64,000 bases of DNA from Haliotis asinina (lineage: Eukaryota; Mollusca; Gastropoda; Lepetellida; Haliotidae): assembly GCF_037392515.1 (NCBI RefSeq), contig NC_090280.1:28835118-28899117 (forward strand), written 5' to 3'. The position numbers and the translations under genes are program-made. The notes beneath the pieces are model-generated. The model did no database searches. It was not told where the DNA came from and saw only the letters and a program-made list of their open reading frames with translations. Of this stretch, positions 12,678 to 23,400 are shown piece by piece. Within the stretch, counting starts at the first letter, position 1; every line of letters begins with the position of its first letter.

Positions 12678-13084
12678 TTACCATCCTCATCTTGGTCAGC
12701 GATTCCCTCGCGTCTTAGACCTTCTTCGTCACTCCCTGACCTCTCCAATACGGATTCTGTCCCTGAAATATATTTAATTGTGTTGAGCCAGTCATTTCTC
12801 TTCGCTCGTTTTCGGAAAAATCATGAACATTTTAAACACATCGTACTTTTATTTATTTTAACTGAAATTAATTTTGTCGTGAATACATTATTACATATAT
12901 CAGCATATGTGCATTTATGCCGGGAAACCTGTAATACTGTTCAGACCTACCACCGAAAACCAGCAGATAACTTTATGTAATCACACAATTTGTACACAAA
13001 AGACTACTAATAAATTAGAACTGTTACGACTGAACTCGTCACATTTCAGATATACCCAAACACTCTAAGTCACTGGACAGGTTG

Positions 13085-13177
13085 GTTTGCTGTTTAACGC
13101 TGCGCTCAGCACTATTCCAACTACGTGGTGTTTGTGTGTGAATAATCGAGTCTGGGCCAGACAATCCAGTCAACTGC
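13085..13177 (-). mobile_element. SINE-A 3' fragment
   Basis: Reads 'gctgcgctcagcactattcc' through 'gaataatcgagtctgggcca' to 'gacaatccagt', the reverse of the family's 3' half. Confidence 0.8.
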
Positions 13178-13251
13178 ATGATGTAAATCCCAACAAACGA
13201 AGTGCGCATGCAATCAGTATCCCTTGAGGATATGGCTGGTTTTATTGACTA

Positions 13252-13345
13252 CAGTGGGTAGCTCAGTGGTTAAAGTGCTTGTCACATCGAAGTCCGGGTT
13301 TGATTCCCTGCATGGATACAATGAGGGAAGCCTATTTCTTGATAT
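13252..13345 (+). mobile_element. SINE-B head fragment
   Basis: Reads GTGGGTAGCTCAGTGGTTAA then 'ccgggtttgattccctgcat', tRNA-like A and B boxes. The tail is lost. Confidence 0.75.
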
Positions 13346-13635
13346 TGCTCTCTCACTAAAATCACTTCGATGTACACATTCCGAGATTTATGTCTTGTCG
13401 TAATCTACGTGGCTGTCTAAAGAGGATTTAATACTTATGGATTTATATGTGTGTATTCTGTAAGCCCTCATACTAACACGTGCGTTTCTGACGTCACATT
13501 CTTCAGTCACGGAACTTACCTATCTTGTCACGTTTTGGCGAGATTACGTCCCTTATTGTCTTGTAGATGTTTAGGTTTCCAACTGCAAACACACAATACA
13601 ATGTGAACATAACATGGATGTCGAAATATGATGTA

Positions 13636-13663
13636 TAAATACAAGACAAGACAAGACAAAGAA
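13636..13663. repeat. Short (CAAGA)n microsatellite
   Basis: About five tandem AAGAC units. Confidence 0.8.
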
Positions 13664-13714
13664 TGATATGTGCATATATTTTACCTGTGTTGGTTGGATG
13701 TTTGGGTGGTTGGT

Positions 13715-13941
13715 TGGCTTGTTGCCGCCAGTGATATTCCAGCTATATGGCGGCGGTCTGTACATAACTGATTCAGGGCCAACAGCTGTGATACAACAGC
13801 ATAAGCATCGATTTACGTAACTGGGATACAATGACATGTGCCAACCAAGTCAGCGGGCCTGACCACCAGATTCAGTTAGTCGCCTTTTACGGCAAGCATG
13901 GGTTGCTGAAGATCAATTCTAACCCGGATCTTCACGGATCC
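13715..13941 (-). mobile_element. SINE-A copy
   Basis: Runs from 'gccagtgatattccagctat' to 'aacccggatcttcacgg'. This subtype ends in the 'gatcaattctaacccggatc' variant of the 5' end, unlike copies with the longer 'aggcctattctaccccgg' 5' end. Confidence 0.9.
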
Positions 13942-14112
13942 ACACTCAAAGTAAGTCCACGAGTACGTTGTATGAAATGTGTCTTAACATTAATGTGCAT
14001 CAAACTTTACCCATGATGATTTTTGCCAAAAATATAGTTATTCTTACAAAAGTATATATTTAACAGACAATGCAGCGAAAAATATAGTTTTCCTGAAAAA
14101 TATATTTAACAG

Positions 14113-14382
14113 TGTGAGTGAGTGAGTTTAGTTTTACGATGCACTCAGCAATATTCCAGCTATTTGGCGGCGGTCTGTAAATAATCGAGTCTGGACCAGA
14201 CAATCCAGTGTACAACAACATGAGCATCGATCTGCGCAATTGGGAATCGATGACATGTGTCAACCAAGTCAGCGAGCCTGACCACCCGATCCCTTTAGTC
14301 GCCTCTTACTACGAGCATGGTCGCCTTTTATGGCACGCATAGGTTGCTGAAGGCCTATTCTACCCCGGAACCTTCATTGGTC
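14113..14382 (-). mobile_element. SINE-A copy, full length, with target site duplication
   Basis: A complete copy flanked by a 13 bp direct repeat ATATATTTAACAG at 14100-14112 and 14383-14395. It lies just downstream of the last recognised exon of the Ig receptor. Confidence 0.94.
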
Positions 14383-14427
14383 ATATATTTAACAGGATGT
14401 ATTTCAGTTGCATTCCTTGGGAGAAAG

Positions 14428-17400
14428 CTATGACAAGGAAGGAAGACAGGCGCCCAGTTTAGAAGACTGGCTCCAACTATAGCTGGCAGGAAGGCAGCTA
14501 CCTTCCAGATGGCCTGGTTTGGGTCTTCCTCTCCTACACAAGATGGTTACCATGGCGACACACCCAAGACCGACGATCGCGACGACAACTCCCGAAACAA
14601 CAGGCACCACTGATGGGGGTCCACGTGACGCATCGGTCTTGCCTGCAAATAATGATTATATACTAGTTTCAAAACAAACAAACATTCGTGAGTGAGTGAG
14701 TTGAGCTTTATGTCGCCTTTATCATCATTGCAGCAATATGACGGCGGGGGACCCCAGATATTGGCTTCACACGATGAACTCAACAGTTCATTTGACAATT
14801 ACACCGGACATATTCACAACGGGAACTCTACGGTAACTCTATGTTGGGTTAGGAGTGAGGGGTTGGGTGTGCGTGTGTGTGGGGTGGGGGGTGGGGGTGG
14901 GGATATTTTATCTAAATTCAACTAAGCACATTGCGTGAACACACAGCTGATCAAACAACATTCACTCGAATAGCGTTTACTATGTTTAAGATAACATCAG
15001 TGAGTCCGTTTTGTTTTACTCAGTTAAGTTTGCAGCTAATGGCGGAGGGGAGCATCACACACGTCCACGTGGGGAATCGAACATAGGACGTCGCAGCGAC
15101 GAGCGAACGCTTTACTACTTGACTACCCCCCTGACGGACAGGAAATGCACATACTGTCACCTCACGTAGAATTGCATTGCTTTTCAAACCACTGACATAT
15201 GATGTCGATATATATGTCATTATAATTATAACTGACGAAAAGATTATTTACATTATTAACTGGATATTAGCACACAGTGTCTGCACATGAGCAAATGCAG
15301 TGATAAACGGTGTAAAGATATCTCACCTCCTTTCACAATATGTAGAGTTACCTCGCTTGAACCTTCTTCGTTTTGAAGGCGAAGGATGTATGTGCCAAAA
15401 TCATCCCTCCTTTCAAGTATTGTATCCAGAGTAATTTGGTATAAAATTGTATCGAAGGTGTTGTTGTTGTTGATGATGGTGATGTTGACGTTGCAGGTGT
15501 TGTTCTTCCTTCTACAGTCAACGCTGAGTGCTTTGTAGGAAAGCACGGAGAACGTCACTGTGATAGCTTTGCCAACTTCAGAATATACGTCATCAGGGGC
15601 GGTAACTACTTTCGGTAAACCTAGAAATAGGATGTAGCTATGATCAAGTGACAAGAGAATGTGAAAGAGCGAGTGAGATTTGTTTTACGCCGCATTCAGC
15701 AATATATTCCGGCTATATGGCGAGGTCTGTAGATAATCGGATCTGGTCCAGACAATCCAGGGATCAAAACCATGAACATCGATCCACGCATCTGGGGTAT
15801 AATGACATGTGTCAACCAAGTTAGGGAGACTGACCACCCGATCCCGTTAGTCGCCTGTTACGACAAGCATGGCGTACTGAAGACCAAATCTAACCCGGAA
15901 CATCACGGGTATATGAAAGAGAGACAGAGAGATGACGAAAGATACAGTCAGTCTGACAGTGAGTGGTGGGTGGTGAGTGAGTGAGTGAGTGAGTGAGTAA
16001 ATGAGCTGCGTTTCACGTCGCCTCGAGAAGTATTCCGGCAATATCGCGTGGGGTGGAGGTGGGGTGGGGAGGGGGGCACCCAGACTAAGATTGGAGGGTG
16101 TGGAGAGTAGAAGACATTAACGTGAAGGGCGAAGAGAAGACTACATGTGTTTGAATGTGGAGTGCTGGCAGTACTTACTCTCAACTACGACTGTGACACA
16201 TGTCTCCCTGTTGGAGTTAGGCAAGGCGTTGTGCGCTCTGCAGCAATATCGACCATGATGTTGTGCCTCCACGCTCGGAACGTTGTACGAGCTCTTGTAG
16301 TTGTGCACATTGAAGTCAGCGTTAGCAATATAGGCAGGTTCAAATGTTGATTTCTTAAGCATCGTCCTTGAGCGGCTATCCCCTTCCCTACTGAAGTACC
16401 ACGTGATGGTTGGTTCAGGTCGACCAATCACAATACACATCAGATCGAGGGTTTGGTTCGCCTTGATGACCATTCTGTCAGTCTCACGCTCATTGGCTGT
16501 TAATCTTCTTATGTTTGGTATGACTGGAGAACAACGTTCGAAGTTTATTCACAACATGTTGTATGTAATTGTGTGGTCAAACACTTCTTACACTTGAAAC
16601 ACATGCAATGTTAACTGGACTTACTCTGACTACTCGCGTTTCACATTGCATAATAGTTGTACCTACGTTTGACATTACTGAGTGGGTGAACTCGTTTTGG
16701 TTATTATAAACTATATGTACTCATTGTGGTTATAACCGCGAGTGAGTACAGACATTATGCCACATTCAGCAACATTCCAGCAATACAACGACAAGGGATG
16801 TGGACGTGGACCAGAAGTGTGGACAATCGAACCCGAGTATTCAGCAAATCCGTGTTGGTAAGTAAAGCTGAGGTGTATTAATTATTTCGGAATACGTGTA
16901 TTCGTGTTGACAATTAAGGTCGGTGGGGTTGACCAGTGGTTACAGGGTTCGCTCGATGCATTTACGTTGAGATGACAAAATCTCAAATTAATATTCGAGG
17001 GGTTGAGGGATTGTATTTTCTTTCTTTATAAAACGTATTGAATGCAAAGTATGCTGGTTTGTTAATTAATTCCAGTAGAGAACTTCTGTGTAATGAACGT
17101 TTGTGTACATTTCAACTACAGAGATAATCGCAGAACTTCATATGTTCCTATTATCAAATATACCGGTTGTGAGAGAAGAAAACACTATGGCAGTACGTAT
17201 CCTTTGAAAAGCGTATTGCACTAAAACCGGTATACCCGGTAATAGCGTGGTGTCCTAGTACCGACCTTGATTGTTATAGAAAGTGTGGACCTTTGTTACG
17301 GAGTCGTGGATGTTGCTGGCGTTGCAGGTGAAACTGTCTCCGACCACCGTAAGACGGCTATCCACCACGTGTGTGATGTGGTCCACGTCACTTGTCGATT

Positions 17401-20400
17401 TCAGCGTCCTGTTATTTTTGGTGAAGGTGAGAGTACACTTGGGGCGGCAGTCAGCTGAACACGTCAGAGTGACATGCTTCATATCATCCTCCGATACAGT
17501 CGACTGAAACTTCATCGGGCCATCTGAAATATCGCGGGAACATTGATAAAATGACGTGCAAATATGTATACTCTTATGAATGTGACCTCAAAATTACAAA
17601 CATTACATCAAATGCTAGCAAACTTTACATCAAATGCTGCTCAACCGAAGCGAGTCTGCTTAGTGCAAGATGAAAATATTTAACAAATTCACCCTTTAAG
17701 TAATATGTGAAATTGTGTTTAGTTTTGTTTGTTGTATAACACCGCCGCCAGACGTATTCCAGCCTTAAATCTGCGACGGTGTCCGTACATCATACTAAAT
17801 GACCTTTATGCGAGGTATCAACACCGCATTCAGTGCTTTATCGTGTGTTCCAAATGGTGAAACACTGCTAAAACTCGCAAAAAACCCCAAAAAAACAAAA
17901 ACAAAAAAACCAAAAAAACTGTTGTACTCTGGTGTACTGCATATTGCACATATAAGGCACGGACGTCTATCATGACCTTTTTTGTTTGTTTATTATTGGG
18001 TTGTTTAATTGTTTAACGTTTCAATCAGCAATTTTCCAGCGATATGGCGGCGATCTGTAAATGATCGAGTCCGGACCAGACAATCCAGTGATCAGCATTT
18101 CATGACAATCGATCTAGGCAAATGGAATATGATAACATGTGTCAACCTAGACACCGAGTCTGACCATCCGATCCCATTGGTCGCCTCTTATGACAAGCAT
18201 GGGTTACTGAAGATTAATTCTCACCCGGATCTACACGAGCCTAGTGCTTGGAGTAAAGTAAGTAGCAATGGTTTGAGCCATACACTTTAGATTGAAACTG
18301 CTTCTGAAAGTATTTCAGTTGCGAAAAGTGTTCGAGTTGAATCGTTGTATGTTGGATAAAATGGGAGAAGACTACAAAGAAAGGGGCACAGGTCTTAGAA
18401 ATCCTTCTTGAACTTCAAGATGCTCAAAATAGTGATGAAGTTTGGATTCGAACGTACAATCAAGCTGTCTTGGTCCGGCAAGGGGGCATAACCCTAAATA
18501 ACTCATACCACAAGTCAAACGAGGAATGGAATGACTACACTTACATTCAATAAATATCGGTGAAACTCGACTCTCTCCGGTCCAGAAACCTTCCTCCTCC
18601 ATAACACTGCACCGGAACACCCTCCCATCGTACATCATGCTGAGGTTGGTAATTGTCAGGTTCGGTCCGGTCAACTTGATCCCTTGATCCGGATTGACAG
18701 GCAGTCCGTCTTTTACCCAGGAGTACGTCATTTGAAGTCCATGATTGACGGGGAGTGATCGAGACATTGTTACACAGGTGAGGGTATACTCTGTGTACAA
18801 AATAGGGGCAGGTGGTGTGGTTATGTATGGTCTCGTTGGCTGTTCTGAAAGACATATAATAGTTAAGGGAACATTACCGATTGTAAACCCTTCAGCAATG
18901 CATGAATTGGAACCTAGGTATACGTTTCCACTACTGGCGTCATAGCAGTGAAGGTTCACCGGAAGTGACGACATATAACTGAATGCTAGTTTTTGTGTTC
19001 CGAGACCCAATGGTCGAAGACGATTATTTCCGATACGTAACCAGACCATTGGTTCCTAGAGACTGAAAATGTGTTACCATACGACCATCAAATATTCTCA
19101 TGTCACTTCCATAATACACTCACAGGAAAAAAACGCAAGTTTCTATAAACTGAAATCTAACAACAGTAAGCGTTCATGTTCTTGTCTTCTTGACCTTCAC
19201 ATAATGTTCCCATTTGATTTTCGCATTGTCTTCTTATTTGACTTCACATATATCTTCCTATCTGACCTTCAAAATATGGGGCCATGAGACTTGTATACAT
19301 TCCCATGTGGCAAACAAAACTGCACTTACCGTGCAAAAGATAACATGTATTATTTACAACCAGTCAGAAATTAAATAACGACATTTCTAAAAACCCAGAG
19401 GTGACAGGACAGAGCACAGCATGCGATTATATACATGTATGTGTATGTCTTAAAAAAAGTAGGGGAACTGTACTTTCAATGTACGATTGTCGAAATCGGG
19501 AGATATATGGGATTGAATCGGTGTTGATACAATAATAATGGATGTTTTGAGACGGCATCACCACATGGATTTCATTCAAAGCAAAGCTGTTCGTTCAGTT
19601 GTCCCCCTTGTTAAGTGACGAGTATGACATGAAAATTTCCTGTATATAATTTTCAATCAGTAGTGTGTGATTTGACCCTGAAAACCGTAACCATTCACAG
19701 GTGTAAGAAAATTATCGGGAAAAATGGTCTACAGTGATTTATCGACCTGCCTGAAATACATCAAGATTCATAGTGACACACCCATGCACGTGTAGGAGGC
19801 GCCCACGTTGTGCACGTTCTTCCCATGCATTGTGTTTGCGTGTGATGATAGCATGAAATGATGCTGCATACACAAGGTAAATATCGTTCTAACGTTCCTC
19901 AATGGGTTTTCTTTCTAGTAGACTTCTTTGGCAAATGTGAACATAAATGGATGATGAATTTTCAATGATCTTGGGGAGAATTTTCAATGATCTTGGACTG
20001 GGTTTCATCTGGAAATCCCCAAATTGTGGTAGTATAATTTGACTTAAAACTGTTATCAAACATAAATTGAAAGATATTTATTGGCAAACATGGATGTCAA
20101 CAATTGAAACCTCTCCGAAAACAACCACTAATAGCTTTTCAAAAATCCATCTCTCAATTTGGAACCATACCTAAATGTTCAGCATTACATTAACTTGTTA
20201 AAATTTCGAATTTCCAGTCATTTCCTTCCGGTCGAGACAGGTAGGTGGCGAGGAATCCCACTACATGATAGAAAGTGTACTTTGTGTAACTTTGCTTGTC
20301 CTAAGTGCTGTTGAAAGATTGAACCGTCAAGCTCCCTGACACGTGTCATCGTTTCCCAGTTTCTTAAATCAATGTTCATGCTGTTGATCACTAGACTGTC

Positions 20401-23400
20401 TGGTCCAGACTAGATATTTATAGCCAGAAGCCATATAGCTGTAGTACTGCAGAGCAAATCAGCTACAAAAACCAACCAATTTTGCCAAATGTCTGCGTAA
20501 TCAAACAACCCAGTGTCTTCTCGGTTTCGGTCCTGTGTCGAAAGTCAAGTGGCCTACAATCGAACAATAGTGTTATAATGACCGTAAACGGAGCGAGATA
20601 CACATCTGCCTGTTTCACTTCAGTTCCTGAAACTAATCAGTTGACATACATGTATTCCTGCCTTTACATCTCAAAGGTCGATGTCTAAATACATATGTCA
20701 TTGTAACTAGGGGGTGGGTAGTCCAGTAGTTTAAAGTGCTTGCTCGTCTTGAAAGTCCTGACTCGATTCCTCGTGGATACAGTGTTTGGAAGCGTTGCGG
20801 CAATTAGCCCCTTTTCACACTACTACGTTTATTAATTCAGGGCCTAGATTTTCGAAGCTCTCTTTAGGTAATACAGTCATAAGTTAATGTATGGCACTTA
20901 CGACTATCTTAACGCTTACGACTATCTTAACAGCTTCGTAAATTTAGGCCCAAGATCGATTACGTATTGACGGAGTCATGAATTCATTAAATCAAATTAC
21001 GGTCATAACAAATAAGCTTGTAACGAACTGACAAACATTTATCTTTTGTCACACTTTGTGTTATAGTCAAATCCGAAATTGCCTGACTGACTGACTGACT
21101 GACTGAGAAAGGGAGTGAAGTTTGACGTCGCTTTTAGCAATGCGCCAGGATATCACAAAAATAAAACTAAAACTCACTGACAATATAGCTGAAATTATTT
21201 TGACTGTGTCGTTATATACATTCGCCAGGGTTGTCAAAAGCTTTAATAAATTACAAAAAAAACCTGTTTAACTGACAGTAAAACCCCAAACGTGTGTGAT
21301 AACGCCCCGTTCAATTGAATGATCCTAGGTGAGTGAATGCTTTAACCCTTTACGAAGTCACGCAGATCTTACAACTTCACCCTCGTCACGATATGGCAGA
21401 AACATTGCCGATGTGACGTTAAATAGTAAATCACTCACTACTACTTCACCATTTGGTGAAACTGACAAGAATATGCCTTGAAATTCCAAACCCGACTTGT
21501 CAAAGGGGTGTAACTCTGCTTGGACGGCGCTGCTGTACTAAATTTGAACTCGGAACTTTACCTTGTACAATCAGCATGGCAGTTTCTGGATCATCTCTTT
21601 CGTAACACATCTGGTAGATTCCTGCGTCAGCCTTGCTGATGTTAGACAGCTTGTAGGACGACAGACTTTCCCCATCTCCATTATAGGTCAGCCTTCCCGT
21701 GTACTCTTCTGACACAGAGAAAGTAGACTGTCTTGGACAGAACGAAAGCCTCTGACATCTGGGACTCCAACACGCGCTGGCATTTTCAAAGGCGAGTCCA
21801 TTGTCATCCAAAGGGAGATGGCATAATTCTACCGGACTGTTACATCTTAGGAAATGTTGAAATGGAAGAATGATGTCACGACCTTCTTTTCCTTGGAACG
21901 TACGTGGTTGCGACCCATCTGCAAATGCAGTAAATGTTGTCAATGAAACCGTCACATAAAGCTTTGTAGATTAAAGTGAAATGCCATTTGTCATATGATT
22001 GATGTTATGAACACACAAGGCTCTTTCGACGGTGGTAAGAGGTAAGATTTTATATTTGGATTTAAGCGTTCTCAGTTGAGGTTTATATTTTGTTTTGGAC
22101 TGAGTACCACTTGGGATTCGAATCAAAGCTCTTATGAGAATGTTTACAACACGTTCCAGTAGACAATGGTCTAAAAGGCATTGTATGATAACCTTCGATC
22201 TTGTGAGTGTTTCCTCTATTCACTTGTGATAAGGGGTACACAAACTAATGTGAGATAACCAACCACCTGTCCTACTTCCGTGTTTGACGAGTGGGTTAGA
22301 TTGCTGACACTGTGTGCTGGTGACTAGGCACACTCTGAGACGATGGATCCTAATTTTAGGCCGGATAGTGATTGATCAACATCATGGACATCGGTCTAAT
22401 CAACTGATTTACGATCAAATGTGTCAACCAAGTCAGCGAATTCTGACCACCCAGTCCTGTTAGGAAATTCCCCTGAACATCAATCCCCAAAGTAACACTT
22501 TACATGATGGATAAATCGACCCCGTGATACCGGGCACCAGGATCTGCAAATATACAAATGAGGTCACCTGGAAAGAGTGTGTGAATATGGTTTTACGTCG
22601 CTTTTAGCAATATTCCAGCAATCTGGGACACCAGAAATGGGTTTACCACATATGGAAAGAACTCTTGATGATGCATATAAGTTCCCTAATCTATTGCATT
22701 CCATCTTAACATTCTGTGCACCAGCTGCTTCAGGACACTGCCCGCCGAATGCCCGGGGGCGATTCCCAACATAGATAAAATGTGTGAAGCACATTTCTGG
22801 TGTCCCCCGAAGCGATATTTCTGGAATATTGCTAAAAGTGGCGTCAAACCAAACTTGTTCGCTCACACAGAACATTGAACACAGACAGATATTTTATTCA
22901 GTATAAAGTCGAAAGGCCCATAATACAAAAAAAGTAGATTCGTTGAAATAAGCGCACATAAAATTGATAGGATTTACGTTTTCTGGGTTGCAGCTCTACT
23001 TTCATGTACATGTTTCAGAAATTTACAGACATTTATGATAATAATTTCCTCTTTAGTGTGAAGTATGTGTATTAAATTTTGTTTGCTGTCGTTGCCATAC
23101 AAAAATGGAGTGATAAACCTATTTCTAGCATCATTATATAATTTATAATCCAGCAGGACCTGTGTTTCGTCTTCGATACATTTCAATCTTCCTGCTTTAC
23201 AGTACAAACAAACTATGTCAGCAACTGGAATGTAATATATATCTTCCTACCTCTATACCTAACCCAAAATTACTGTACCTAAACTTTGGTAGAAAAGATT
23301 TTAGATAGGGAGAGATTGATAATGATAGGTAGCTATCTGCATGCAGTAATGATTAAAAGTGTTTGTAGGCAAAGGAACCAGTTTTCATAGTGCCTTAAAT

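Larger units (their letters stand above)
1..14427. other. Intergenic region without a convincing gene
   Basis: No exon with recognisable protein similarity was found here. The open frames are short and mostly fall on SINE copies or tandem repeats. The region holds SINE-A and SINE-B copies, one TTAA-flanked inverted-repeat element, two degenerate minisatellites (2.6-2.9 and 9.9-10.5 kb), one 81 bp tandem repeat and one hairpin MITE. A run of about 12 G near 2092-2104 and an A/C-rich stretch at 7930-8000 are low-complexity. A small minus-strand frame at 3849-4130 has no family I recognise. Unrecognised cytoplasmic or UTR exons of the receptor gene to the right could also lie here. Confidence 0.6.

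Noticed and set aside
18845..19049. Upstream extension of the second Ig exon (MVWLRIGNN...TIICLS)
   Set aside because: A good acceptor at 18845-18846 joins in phase to exon 2, so the extension is treated as intron; it lacks an Ig signature.
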